Shown here one piece after another: positions 24,833 to 33,011 of a stretch of DNA of 64,000 nt (position 1 is its first letter; every line of letters starts with the position of its first letter). The notes beneath the pieces were generated by a model that did not search any database, was not told the origin of the DNA, and saw only the letters and a program-made list of their open reading frames with translations. Source of the stretch: Catenibacillus scindens (lineage in GTDB: Bacteria; Bacillota; Clostridia; Lachnospirales; Lachnospiraceae); NCBI RefSeq assembly GCF_014202115.1, contig NZ_JACHFW010000002.1, positions 248,001 through 312,000 on the forward strand, written 5' to 3'. A program made the translations under genes and the position numbers.

Positions 24833-25681
24833 ATGAAGAAGTATAAGATCGAGAAAAACACGGTGCAGGAAACACTGGTCATCCCACTATATGGACGTTG
24901 GTTATGCTCGCAGCGGTATCCCCATTTGTTTCAGGATGAAAATGCGGCCGGGCTGATGAAACGCATAGATTATGATTTTTCAGAATTGGAGAGGCGGTCA
25001 GCCGGGCTGATGCAGGAGTTCGGCGCAATGGAGACAGCGATGCGGCAGAAGGATATGGCATGGGAGGTCAGGGATTATCTGTTGTCCCATCCCAATGCCG
25101 CTGTGGTCAACCTGGGCTGTGGCTTGGACTGCACTGGACGGAACTGTGACAATGGAAGCTGTAAAATATATAACATTGATCTGCCGGATGTCATCAGGGT
25201 GAGGAATCAGCTGCTTCCGGCGGGAGATCGGGAGAAAAATCTGGCGCTGGATTTGAATGATCCTGCATGGATGGCTGCCATTGACAGTGATCCGGAAGAT
25301 GGAACAGTGTTGTTTGCCGCTGGGGTATTTTATTATTTTCAGGCAGAAGCAGTGCGGACGATGGTTGCTGCTATGTCCCGTCGCTTCCCCGGTGGAAGGC
25401 TTGTTTTTGATGCCGCCGGCAAAACTGCCGTAAAGCTGATGCTGAAAACCTGGGTGAAACAGGCAGACATTCAGGATGTGGGAGCCTATTTTTCAGTGGC
25501 ACATGCCAAAGAGGAGTTGGTCCGCTGGGCAGAGAATTTAAAGGTTTCCAGCCGTGGATATATGCAGGGCTATGAAAAGCTGGAGGGATTGGGCATTAAA
25601 CCTGTTCATCGCCTGCTGGCTAAAATCGCTGATGGTCCACTGCATTTGCAGATCGTGCGGATAGATTTTGATACAAAGTAA
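24833..25681 (+). CDS. LCM/PPM1-type SAM-dependent methyltransferase
   Basis: A 282-residue protein of the leucine carboxyl methyltransferase-like family (secondary-metabolite O-methyltransferases such as TcmP are related). The SAM-binding region reads VVNLGCGLDCTGRN followed by YNIDLPDVI, and a later strand has GTVLFAAGVFYYF. Of three in-frame ATG codons (24809, 24821, 24833), the last is best because GGGAG precedes it at 24823-24827. It is the first gene of a four-gene operon. The substrate is unknown. Confidence 0.85.
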   Translation: MKKYKIEKNTVQETLVIPLYGRWLCSQRYPHLFQDENAAGLMKRIDYDFSELERRSAGLMQEFGAMETAMRQKDMAWEVRDYLLSHPNAAVVNLGCGLDCTGRNCDNGSCKIYNIDLPDVIRVRNQLLPAGDREKNLALDLNDPAWMAAIDSDPEDGTVLFAAGVFYYFQAEAVRTMVAAMSRRFPGGRLVFDAAGKTAVKLMLKTWVKQADIQDVGAYFSVAHAKEELVRWAENLKVSSRGYMQGYEKLEGLGIKPVHRLLAKIADGPLHLQIVRIDFDTK

Positions 25682-25716
25682 AGCTGGATAAGAATATTGT
25701 GGAGGGAGGAGTGACA

Positions 25717-26235
25717 GTGAACTGGATACGCATGGTTTTGGATGGTTTTATGATGGCAGCTTATTTTAATCTGTTCGCTGCGGCTGTGGCGATATACAAC
25801 CCCCGATTGATGTTTCCCTGTTATCCCCCATCCATTATTAAGGATGCGCCGGAACCTCCCACGAAAGCGGAGAACCGGTTTTATATGCTTTGGATCTGTT
25901 TCGGAGAAATCCTGCCCCTGATTATTTATGGCTCGGTCAGCATGATGGAAGGCGGAACCCGGGGATTCGGCTGGATGGCGCTGCACGGTTATATCCAGTG
26001 GCTGATGATCGGCTTTGCGGACCTGTTTTTCTTAGATGTCTGGCTGATCCAGAAAAAATGCAGGAAGCGGTTTATTATTCCCGGAACCGAGGGACATCCC
26101 GGCTATGAGTTCAAGGCATGGATGAAAAGCTATGCCCTGCCGGAACATCTGCTCCAGTGGCCATTGCTTCTTTGTCCGGTGATGGCTTTGCTTCAGGCAG
26201 GACTGGGAGTTTTGTTAGTGAGACTATCATCGTAA
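25717..26235 (+). CDS. Four-helix membrane protein A of the methyltransferase operon
   Basis: A 172-residue protein with about four membrane segments. GTG 25717 is favoured because GGAGGGAGGA (25701-25710) is well placed; GTG 25699 and ATG 25732 are alternatives. It is a distant paralogue of the protein at 27176: both have NP followed by YPP near residue 30, an Asp-rich helix before a basic loop, and an IPGTE motif before the last helices. No family was recognised. It probably acts with the methyltransferases on a membrane-associated substrate (inference). Confidence 0.75.
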   Translation: MNWIRMVLDGFMMAAYFNLFAAAVAIYNPRLMFPCYPPSIIKDAPEPPTKAENRFYMLWICFGEILPLIIYGSVSMMEGGTRGFGWMALHGYIQWLMIGFADLFFLDVWLIQKKCRKRFIIPGTEGHPGYEFKAWMKSYALPEHLLQWPLLLCPVMALLQAGLGVLLVRLSS

Positions 26236-26267
26236 GGATGAGACTATTGTAGTAAGGATGAGACTAT
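26221..26267 (+). repeat. 20-bp direct repeats between membrane protein A and the second methyltransferase
   Basis: AGACTATCATCGTAAGGATG (26221-26240) is followed directly by AGACTATTGTAGTAAGGATG (26241-26260; 17 of 20 identical) and by a third partial AGACTAT. The first unit contains the stop codon of the upstream gene. Confidence 0.8.
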
Positions 26268-26310
26268 AGTAACAGCAATTAAATTTGTTAAAGAGGAAAG
26301 AAGGGAAGTT

Positions 26311-27129
26311 ATGTCTGAACTGCAGGGAAAATCTCAAAAAGCGATCCGTCTTGGCACTCATGGGGAAGACTACGGAAGCTGGATGTCAAACCCGGTGTTT
26401 TATATGGTGGGCGGGCTGACAGCTCTGGCAGCGCTGCTGGCGGTACTGTCATTTGCTGTGTTCCATATTTTTGTGCCGGGTATTCTGTTTGTAATCATCG
26501 TGGCCGGGCTTCTGGCGCTCCTTGGCTGGATCACATGGATTCGTCGGCAGTATGCCTTTGATGGCGGCAGGATCATGGAGCGGGTGCATCAGACGATCCT
26601 GTCCCACATGGATTATGACGGCAAAGGAACACTGCTGGATGTAGGATGCGGCTCCGGAGCATTATCCATCCGGGCAGCGCTCACATGGCAGGAGACAAAG
26701 GTTGTCGGAATTGACTACTGGGCGCCTGTTTACAACTACAGTCAGGCTCTTTGCGAGAAAAACGCTGTCAGTGAAGGGGCAGGGGACCGGTGTACCTTTT
26801 GCCGTGGCGATGCCAATAAGCTGGATTTCCCGGATGGCTCTTTTGACGCTGTGGTGAGCAATTATGTGTATCACAATATTACCGGAGCGGATAAACAGCA
26901 GCTGCTGCTGGAGACTCTGCGGGTGCTGAAAAAGGGCGGCGTCTTTGCTCTCAACGATGAGATGAAGCCGGGAATGTACGGGGATATGGAGGCGTTTGCC
27001 CAAAAACTCCGGGATATGGGATATGAGGAAGTACGCCTTGTTGACACTGCCAAAGAGGCATTTGGCTCACGCCGCCGGGCGGCCATGATGATGCTTGGCG
27101 AGTCGAGAATGTTGGTGGGAAGAAAGTGA
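26311..27129 (+). CDS. Membrane-anchored class I SAM methyltransferase
   Basis: A 272-residue protein. Two membrane helices (about residues 30-53 and 55-77) are followed by a methyltransferase domain with motif I LLDVGCGSGALSI, the acidic residue in VVGIDYWAP, and DAVVSNYVYHNI followed by VLKKGGVFALNDE. The active domain should face the cytoplasm next to the membrane. GAGGAAAG precedes ATG 26311. It is flanked by the two related four-helix proteins. Confidence 0.88.
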   Translation: MSELQGKSQKAIRLGTHGEDYGSWMSNPVFYMVGGLTALAALLAVLSFAVFHIFVPGILFVIIVAGLLALLGWITWIRRQYAFDGGRIMERVHQTILSHMDYDGKGTLLDVGCGSGALSIRAALTWQETKVVGIDYWAPVYNYSQALCEKNAVSEGAGDRCTFCRGDANKLDFPDGSFDAVVSNYVYHNITGADKQQLLLETLRVLKKGGVFALNDEMKPGMYGDMEAFAQKLRDMGYEEVRLVDTAKEAFGSRRRAAMMMLGESRMLVGRK

Positions 27130-27175
27130 GATGGAACAAGGCACGGGTTGATGAACAAGGAGGGGAAAGATATAC

Positions 27176-27661
27176 ATGGTGGTAATGATAGAGAGTCTGA
27201 TCGGAATCCTGTTATTCACAATTTTGATCGTGCCGCTGACACTGAAAAATCCCCTTATCTCAGTGGGGGATTATCCCCCGGCCATACGGGAGAAGTGTAT
27301 CGAATTAGGCTTGATTGAAAAAAGAGAACAACGCTTTACAAGGGCGGACATCATTCGGAAAGGAACCGCACTGCTTGTTTTTGTGTTTGTCTTTGCTTTT
27401 ATTCTGAAACAGTTTAATGGAGCAAATACGTTCTGGAAAGGATTTCGGGATTCTTACCTGATCTGGCTGATCATCGACTGGTATGACGCGCTTATTCTTG
27501 ACTGCCTTTGGTTCTGCCATTCTAAAAAGGTGAGGATACCGGGGACAGAGGATATGGAAGAATACAGGGATTATCGTTTTCATATCAGACAGTCCTGTAT
27601 TGGCATGGCTCTTGGTCTGCCTGCCTGTCTTGCGGTAGGAGCGCTGACAGCTATTTTCTGA
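27176..27661 (+). CDS. Four-helix membrane protein B of the methyltransferase operon
   Basis: A 161-residue protein with about four hydrophobic segments, distantly related to protein A at 25717 (NPLISVGDYPP near residue 25, a helix with DWYDALILD, then VRIPGTED). AAGGAGGGG at 27158-27166 precedes ATG 27176; ATG 27185 is an alternative. It is the last gene before the terminator at 27743. Confidence 0.75.
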   Translation: MVVMIESLIGILLFTILIVPLTLKNPLISVGDYPPAIREKCIELGLIEKREQRFTRADIIRKGTALLVFVFVFAFILKQFNGANTFWKGFRDSYLIWLIIDWYDALILDCLWFCHSKKVRIPGTEDMEEYRDYRFHIRQSCIGMALGLPACLAVGALTAIF

Positions 27662-27742
27662 TCAGTTGAAAAAAGATATAGAACAGATTGGGTTCAATAT
27701 TCGCAGGGGAATCTCTTTCAAGAATTGTTAACTCTGAATCAA

Positions 27743-27782
27743 AAAACGGCTGGGTGTGATCTAAAATTACCCCAGTCGTTTT
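27743..27782. terminator. Terminator between the quartet and the convergent gene
   Basis: AAAACGGCTGGG (27743-27754) pairs with CCCAGTCGTTTT (27771-27782; one wobble). It has a T run at the right and an A run at the left, so it can serve both convergent genes. Confidence 0.8.
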
Positions 27783-27845
27783 GTAAAATTACCGCAATCG
27801 TTTTACCAGAAGGCCTGCTCTGTCTCGTATATTAAAAATTCTATC

Positions 27846-28667
27846 TCAGTTCCCGATGTATTTTATGTCGATAGTATAACCGCTGTTTCTATAGTATGTA
27901 TGTAATTCATAGTCTCCAATTTGTAAATCTCCTTCTGTTATTGGATAAAACTTCTTTTCTTCAGCATCAAAGATGACGGCCTCGTCTAAAAACACATCCT
28001 CAACGGCTTCCAATATGTCATGGATACAATCATCACAAAAATAGCTTTTCATTTTGTGGGCGCTCACGATTCCCCGGCCAGAATCAATATCGGCTGAACC
28101 ACTGTTTCTGTTTGGACTTTTCATAATCGTGATGTGTGCTTCGCTGATTTCATCATATCCAAAGTTTATTTGTGTACTGCTATTGTTTCGCTGATTTTCA
28201 ATAGGCTCATAAGAATCAAACACATCTAATCCATAAGTTTCCCCAGTATTTAAGAAAACAAGGTGAATACGATTCATGTAGCTGTCACATTCCAAACAGC
28301 AGCCATCTGCGGTATTTGGTATGTACTGAATAAGATTTTCAACATCTTGGCCATATTGGCTGTAGACCAAATCGTTCCGAATGGTCTGGGCTATTTGCTC
28401 ATACTCATCTTCTGTTGCCAGTGCCATATAGGCAGCAAGTGTCCATAGAATCTCTTCCATAGCCTTATCATTTCGTTTATCTGCCCATGAATTACCGATA
28501 AAGATGCCGAGTGAGCAAAGAAGGACAGTCGTAATACCGACCATAAACCCGCCATAAAGTAAAGAGCGCTTATCATATTGACTTAAGTGCGTTTTGGTTC
28601 TATCCAGCATATCGTCCTGCCAATAGTCCAGCCATTTTTCTTTTATTTTCTTCCACACATTTTGCAT
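27846..28667 (-). CDS. Membrane protein of unknown function
   Basis: A 273-residue protein with a cytoplasmic N-terminus of about 45 residues, one membrane segment (about 41-62) and a large domain outside it. Four cysteines in two pairs (CCLEC and CDDC) could bind metal. The start ATG at 28667 follows GGAAGGGAG on the minus strand; an extension of 11 codons is possible but lacks a ribosome site. It is divergent from the XRE gene at 28798, and the shared intergenic region contains repeated CTGATAG motifs. No family recognised. Confidence 0.7.
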   Translation of the reverse strand: MQNVWKKIKEKWLDYWQDDMLDRTKTHLSQYDKRSLLYGGFMVGITTVLLCSLGIFIGNSWADKRNDKAMEEILWTLAAYMALATEDEYEQIAQTIRNDLVYSQYGQDVENLIQYIPNTADGCCLECDSYMNRIHLVFLNTGETYGLDVFDSYEPIENQRNNSSTQINFGYDEISEAHITIMKSPNRNSGSADIDSGRGIVSAHKMKSYFCDDCIHDILEAVEDVFLDEAVIFDAEEKKFYPITEGDLQIGDYELHTYYRNSGYTIDIKYIGN

Positions 28668-28688
28668 AGGCAACTCCCTTCCAAAAAG

Positions 28689-28786
28689 CTGATAGCTCAT
28701 ATATTATAGTCTATCAGAATCTATTCTAAACAACAATCATATTATAGTCTTAAAGTATACAAAATAATAACTGATAGCTAATATAT
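28689..28786. promoter_or_regulatory. Repeated CTGATAG operator-like motifs in a divergent intergenic region
   Basis: CTGATAGCTCATATAT (28689-28704) and CTGATAGCTAATATAT (28771-28786) are direct repeats differing at one base, and CTATCAG at 28711-28717 is the same motif inverted. They flank both start regions of the divergent genes and are probably binding sites for the XRE protein at 28798. Confidence 0.6.
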
Positions 28787-28797
28787 AGGTGTAAACG

Positions 28798-29124
28798 ATG
28801 GGAAAGAATGGATTAGGGAAACGTATCAATATTGCAAGGAAGGCGCGTGGGCTAACTGCTGACCGGTTATCGGAAATGTGCAGCATCAATGCGACTTATC
28901 TCCGACAGATTGAAGGCGGTGCGAAAATGCCAAGCCTGCCGGTATTTATAGATATGTGCAGGGCGTTGCGAATTTCGCCGGATTATCTTTTGCAAGATGA
29001 GCTTGAGGAAAATGAAATCAGTACGATTCGGGAAATCGAAGAACTTTGGAAAAGCGTTTCTCCAGAGAAACAAGCGCTTGTTTTGGCGATGATCAAAGCG
29101 GTATTAGAATATCAAGACGAGTAG
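28798..29124 (+). CDS. XRE-family helix-turn-helix regulator
   Basis: A 108-residue protein with a Cro/CI domain at about residues 7-62 (RINIARKARGLTADRLSEMCSINATYLRQIEGG) and a helical tail (ELWKSVSPEKQALVLAMIKAVLEY) of a kind common in mobile-element regulators. The ribosome site (TAGGTG) is weak. It probably controls itself and the divergent membrane protein through the CTGATAG repeats. Confidence 0.85.
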   Translation: MGKNGLGKRINIARKARGLTADRLSEMCSINATYLRQIEGGAKMPSLPVFIDMCRALRISPDYLLQDELEENEISTIREIEELWKSVSPEKQALVLAMIKAVLEYQDE

Positions 29125-29128
29125 AATG

Positions 29129-29148
29129 GCCAGCCGATCCCGGCTGGC
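29129..29148. terminator. Hairpin between convergent genes
   Basis: GCCAGCCG (29129-29136) pairs perfectly with CGGCTGGC (29141-29148) around a 4-base loop. The T run is poor. Confidence 0.5.
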
Positions 29149-29172
29149 TATTCCCGTAAAATGAATAAAATT

Positions 29173-29949
29173 TTATTGTTCCTGCAGAACCCCCAACACC
29201 ACATATCGTGCATTATTAAATTCATAGCTGCAGGTGGAGAGTGTAAGAATCCGGTCATTACTTGTTGGTTTTACGCTGCTGTCAAAAGTGGATCGCTCTT
29301 GAGCCTGAATCAGCCATGCTTCAAATGCAGAGGCATCAGAGAATACCACCTCCCATGCCGGATCATCAACGCTCGCCACATAACCTGCGAAAAGCGCAAC
29401 AGTATAGTTTTTATCCGGAGTCATCAGCATCAGTGTCGGATGCTCCTCATAATAAGACTGATCCTTGTATCCGGCCAGAGACGCAAACATGGCGCCGCTT
29501 CTCATATAATGCCCATAAATGATGGAGTGGAAGGCGGAGAAGTCACGGTTTACCCGGCAGTCCAGAAATAAGCAGCCGTTGGCATTGTAAGTGCCGTCAT
29601 ATAAATGTGTCAGGTAATAGGAATTATCAGTCCCCTGGACAACCGGATAATTGATAGGAGTGCCTTCGCTGTAGAGCCAGCCAACAATATTGGGATTGGT
29701 CTGCTGGAGCGAAGCAAAATCTACCTCTGGCCACGGAGCTGCTGTTTCCAGAATCTCCGATGTGGGTTCGTCTTCCTCTGGCAGTGTGGATTCCGGCTGT
29801 TCGTCAGGATATTTCACATAGACCTCTAAACTGGAATAAAGCGTATCACTTTGGTCATTTTCATTCCAGTATTGGTAAAACTTCCAGCCACCAATACCCA
29901 AAAGGATTAAGGAAAGAGTCAAAGAGAAGATCAGAAGCCAGCGTTTCAT
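29173..29949 (-). CDS. srtB: Class B sortase
   Basis: A 258-residue membrane-anchored transpeptidase with an N-terminal anchor at about residues 5-25, an acidic linker and a sortase domain from about 75. Catalytic residues are visible: His147 in IIYGHYM, Cys240 in LSTCSYEF and Arg248 in NARYVV. Class B sortases attach proteins to peptidoglycan. No protein with a clear sorting signal is encoded in the window. The gene overlaps the upstream recombinase gene by four bases, so the two are cotranscribed. Confidence 0.92.
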   Translation of the reverse strand: MKRWLLIFSLTLSLILLGIGGWKFYQYWNENDQSDTLYSSLEVYVKYPDEQPESTLPEEDEPTSEILETAAPWPEVDFASLQQTNPNIVGWLYSEGTPINYPVVQGTDNSYYLTHLYDGTYNANGCLFLDCRVNRDFSAFHSIIYGHYMRSGAMFASLAGYKDQSYYEEHPTLMLMTPDKNYTVALFAGYVASVDDPAWEVVFSDASAFEAWLIQAQERSTFDSSVKPTSNDRILTLSTCSYEFNNARYVVLGVLQEQ

Positions 29950-30566
29950 TGCAATCCCTCCTCGTACCGATGTACCAATTTATAGAACGTGCTGCGTTTT
30001 AGGCCAAGATCATTCATGGCGCGGACTGCAGTGATCGTACCCTTTTTCCAGAGGGTGTAAATCTGGTCCCAGTCTGGTGGATAGGTGGCCGCCGGCCGCC
30101 CCAGATGTGTTCCTTTTTCCTTGGCAACAGCAATTCCCTCAGCCTGACGCTGCCGGGTGGTGAGCCGTTCTTGTTCGGCAATGCTGGCCAGCACTTCGAT
30201 CAGGATATTATTGATCATTTCAAATACCCATTCCTGTCCTTCCGGCAACTGGATCATCGTTGTAGGGAGATCAATCACTTTGACCTGTATGTGATGTTCC
30301 TTGTAATGGCGCAGCTCTTGCAAGATATGCTGTTTGTTTCGGCTCAGACGGTCTAAGGATTTGATGATCAGAGTGTCCCCATCCCGAAGCATCGTATTCC
30401 GGAGCGCCATATATCCTTCACGTTCCAGACTGGTGCCGCTGATTTTGTCGGTGACAATGTCCCGTTCCGCCACCCCGCAGTCCAACAGTGCTTTGATCTG
30501 CCGGTCCAGATGTTGGTCACGAGAGGAGACCCGGGCATAACCATAAGTCTTTTTCAATAAACGCAT
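29946..30566 (-). CDS. Serine recombinase (resolvase/invertase family)
   Basis: A 206-residue recombinase with the resolvase catalytic domain (GYARVSSRDQ with nucleophile Ser14, then DRLSRNKQ with the conserved Arg residues), the long E helix (IAEQERLTTRQRQAEGIAVAKEKG) and a C-terminal helix-turn-helix (about 160-203) like that of Tn3/Hin-type enzymes. The length fits a small resolvase or invertase. Candidate binding sites lie directly upstream at 30587-30706. It may be a remnant or active part of a mobile element that carried the sortase gene. Confidence 0.92.
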   Translation of the reverse strand: MRLLKKTYGYARVSSRDQHLDRQIKALLDCGVAERDIVTDKISGTSLEREGYMALRNTMLRDGDTLIIKSLDRLSRNKQHILQELRHYKEHHIQVKVIDLPTTMIQLPEGQEWVFEMINNILIEVLASIAEQERLTTRQRQAEGIAVAKEKGTHLGRPAATYPPDWDQIYTLWKKGTITAVRAMNDLGLKRSTFYKLVHRYEEGLQ

Positions 30567-30586
30567 CCCCTTTGTGCATAAAGTGT

Positions 30587-30706
30587 CTGTAAAGGTTCTT
30601 TCTATTACAGATATGTCCGTAAATAAAAAAGCGGAATTTTCAGACGCTTAAGCTGGGCCTGAAATAGCCTTTTGGAAGCACTCTGTAAAGGTACACCTTT
30701 ACGGAC
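30587..30706. promoter_or_regulatory. res-like inverted repeats upstream of the serine recombinase
   Basis: CTGTAAAGGT occurs at 30587-30596 and 30683-30692, the second followed at once by its inverse (ACCTTTACGGAC, 30695-30706). GTCCGTAAA at 30615-30623 is the inverse of the last part. Resolvases bind several inverted subsites next to their own gene, which fits this layout. Confidence 0.55.
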
Positions 30707-30747
30707 CTGATATATTACACGAATGAGCAGGAGGATTTACAAAATAC

Positions 30748-30776
30748 TTGACAAAGCGGAAAGAATAGAATATATT
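30748..30776 (+). promoter_or_regulatory. Promoter of the GPP34-like gene
   Basis: TTGACA (30748-30753), a 17-bp spacer and TATATT (30771-30776). Short direct repeats of the TAAGTGA type (about 30783-30820) follow in the untranslated leader. Confidence 0.75.
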
Positions 30777-30841
30777 TATATCGTAAGTAGTAAGTGATAA
30801 GTGATAAGAAATAAGTAAGATATATCAATGGAGGTGTCGCT

Positions 30842-31492
30842 ATGAAAAATTTATCAACGACTCAACAATATTTTTTATGTATCCTGAAGAAAAACGGAAA
30901 AATTTCAAGTCTTGAAATGGAGAAGACAACCTGTCTGGCAGCTTCCGCTGTGCTGGAACTTTTGATGGAGGATATTTTAACTTTTGACGGGAAGAAACTG
31001 TCCATTCAGGCACCATTGCCGGAGGAGAAAAGCTATCTGCGCCAGGTGTATGATATTGTTGTAAAAAAGCAGCCGGTAAAATTTGAAAACGTCATAGAAT
31101 ACTTTTCTTTCAACTTTACAGATAAATATATCAATGGACTGGTGGAAGATATTGGAGAATCTCTGGCAGAACTGGGCTGTGTCCGGAAGGAAAAAGGCGG
31201 CTTTATGAATGGAAAGACACTCTATATCCCCAATGAAGCCGATGTGGACCATATTGTACAGAATATCCGTGCAGAACTTTTGGAGGATGGGGAGATTTCT
31301 GAGGATATTGTAGTCTTAACGGCTTTGCTGAACAAAAGTCAGGATTTGCAGAGGTATTTTTCTTCTTATGAAAAACAGGCTTTGAAGAAGCGGTTGGCTG
31401 AGATTAAGGAGAATCCCCAGAATGAGCTGATCCACAAGGCCACGGAGTATATCGACACTCTGTTCCTTATGTTTATTGTGGCAATTTCCTGA
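30842..31492 (+). CDS. GPP34 (GOLPH3/VPS74-like) family protein, tentative
   Basis: A 216-residue, mostly helical soluble protein. The overall pattern (LSTTQQYFLCILKKNGKI, AASAVLELLMEDIL, an IGESLAELG helix, a KGGF turn and a late EDIVVLTALLNKS helix followed by RYFSSYEKQALKKRL) resembles bacterial members of the GPP34 family, whose eukaryotic relatives bind phosphoinositides. The match is from memory and moderate. GGAGG precedes the ATG. It starts an operon-like run of regulators. Confidence 0.55.
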   Translation: MKNLSTTQQYFLCILKKNGKISSLEMEKTTCLAASAVLELLMEDILTFDGKKLSIQAPLPEEKSYLRQVYDIVVKKQPVKFENVIEYFSFNFTDKYINGLVEDIGESLAELGCVRKEKGGFMNGKTLYIPNEADVDHIVQNIRAELLEDGEISEDIVVLTALLNKSQDLQRYFSSYEKQALKKRLAEIKENPQNELIHKATEYIDTLFLMFIVAIS

Positions 31493-31510
31493 TGAAGGAA
31501 GGTGTGCAGT

Positions 31511-31783
31511 ATGTCGAGACAGAGGAGCATGGAGGCTATCATGGCATCGGAGTATGTCACCATTGGAGAACTGGTGCGGTTGACTGAAACACGGTACAGT
31601 ACACTGAAGTTTTATACGGAGGAGGGCTTTATCCCCTTCGTTCAGGAAGGTTCAAATCTGACACGCCGGTATCCAAGAGAAAAAACGGTAGAGCGCATTG
31701 CCTATATTAAGGGGCTGCGGGATCAAAAGAAAACCATTCCTCAGATAAAAGAGATTTTGCAGGAAAAGTATAAGAATCTTTAA
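31511..31783 (+). CDS. MerR-like helix-turn-helix protein
   Basis: A 90-residue protein with a MerR-type DNA-binding domain (VTIGELVRLTETRYSTLKFYTEEGFIP, then RRYPREKTVERIAYIKGLR) but almost no C-terminal effector domain. ATG 31511 follows AAGGAAGG at 31495-31502. It may act as a DNA-binding accessory protein or need a partner. Confidence 0.8.
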   Translation: MSRQRSMEAIMASEYVTIGELVRLTETRYSTLKFYTEEGFIPFVQEGSNLTRRYPREKTVERIAYIKGLRDQKKTIPQIKEILQEKYKNL

Positions 31784-31976
31784 AAGTGCTTATGGTCTAT
31801 GGCCCAAGTGACTGTAATCTGTGCCGCGCTCACTGTAAAGTATTCCGGATTCATTGAAACGGTTTTTGTTTGCAGTTATACTGTATTCAAAGGCCGTTTT
31901 TCGTTTTAGGAAACGCCCTTGGAGTGTAACGGGATGGCGCGGAGATACGCCAGAGACAGGGAGAGGAGGCAATGGC

Positions 31977-32429
31977 TTGAAAGTAAAGCTATGTGTCAGC
32001 CGGGAGCGTTATCAGAAAATTAAAGATGCTCTTTTGGATCATGGAATAGAGATTGATGAAAATGCAGATTTGATCATAAGTGAACGCAGCTGCTTTGAGG
32101 ATCATCTTATGGTAAAAAATCTAAAAACAAATGAGCGGATGGTTTTATCTACCCGTGAGATTGTTTCCATTGAATCTTTTGGACACTTTATTGAAGTCCA
32201 TACACAAGATGAAGTGTATCAGGCGGTGGACCGGCTGTACAGGATCGAGGGTCAGCTGGACCCGGCCAGATTTTTAAGGATCAGCCATTCAGTGATCATC
32301 GCCAGGGATAAGATCAAGACGATCACCCCCACACTTTCTATGAAATTTATATTGACGATGAGCAATGGCAGAAAAGTTGATGTAACAAGAAGCTATTACT
32401 ATATATTTAAAGAATGGCTGGGAATTTAA
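31977..32429 (+). CDS. LytTR-domain transcriptional regulator, TTG start
   Basis: A 150-residue protein with a short N-terminal region and a LytTR DNA-binding domain (about residues 50-148; FLRISHSVIIARDKIKTI). There is no receiver domain. The start is TTG 31977, seven bases after AGGAGG (31964-31969); an ATG at 31972 is out of frame and stops after two codons. Stand-alone LytTR proteins are often held inactive by a membrane partner encoded next door, and the gene at 32442 encodes such a candidate. Confidence 0.85.
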   Translation: MKVKLCVSRERYQKIKDALLDHGIEIDENADLIISERSCFEDHLMVKNLKTNERMVLSTREIVSIESFGHFIEVHTQDEVYQAVDRLYRIEGQLDPARFLRISHSVIIARDKIKTITPTLSMKFILTMSNGRKVDVTRSYYYIFKEWLGI

Positions 32430-32441
32430 GGAGGTATCAAA

Positions 32442-33011
32442 ATGAATTTTCCATACTTTTTTGTTATGGTCCTGGGGGCGATTGCGATCGTTACAGCTGT
32501 GTCAGCAATCTACTTCCAGCTCTATAAAAGGCATGTGAACCGCGCCGTAAAAGAGGGAAAGCGAACAGCCCATACAATGGTTTCCCCTTTTTATGTTTTG
32601 CTGATCACTGCCATACTGGTTCTCATTGCGACAACGATCATCAGTTATTTTGTGGGATATAAAACAGCCTATGACCGAATGGAGAACGCGGCCTCATCAC
32701 AGGATGACGGGGGAGAAAGTTGGGGGCAGCAAACGTTCTATGCCGAAATTACTGAGATTTCCGGGACGCTGGAAGACGGCAATACAATTACAGTCAAAGG
32801 GTTATCTGTGAATGACATCAATTATCGTGGGAAATTTTCCTTTTCTGTTTTTGGGGAAACATCGCTGGAATGGCACAATACGCCTTTGGATTTCTCAGAG
32901 TTGGAAGCCGGGGATATGATTTCAGTCACCTACAGGGGAGAAATTCAGGAAACATCCCCTGCAGTGATCAATGAAGTATTAAGGATACAGTTATTAGATG
33001 ACAATAAATAA
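32442..33011 (+). CDS. Two-helix membrane protein next to the LytTR regulator
   Basis: A 189-residue protein with membrane segments at about residues 6-27 and 49-71 and a C-terminal domain of about 110 residues with beta-rich character (EITEISGTLEDGNTITVKGL). AAGGAGG precedes the ATG, 12 bases after the LytTR gene. It could be the membrane inhibitor or sensor for that regulator (inference). No family recognised with confidence. Confidence 0.7.
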   Translation: MNFPYFFVMVLGAIAIVTAVSAIYFQLYKRHVNRAVKEGKRTAHTMVSPFYVLLITAILVLIATTIISYFVGYKTAYDRMENAASSQDDGGESWGQQTFYAEITEISGTLEDGNTITVKGLSVNDINYRGKFSFSVFGETSLEWHNTPLDFSELEAGDMISVTYRGEIQETSPAVINEVLRIQLLDDNK

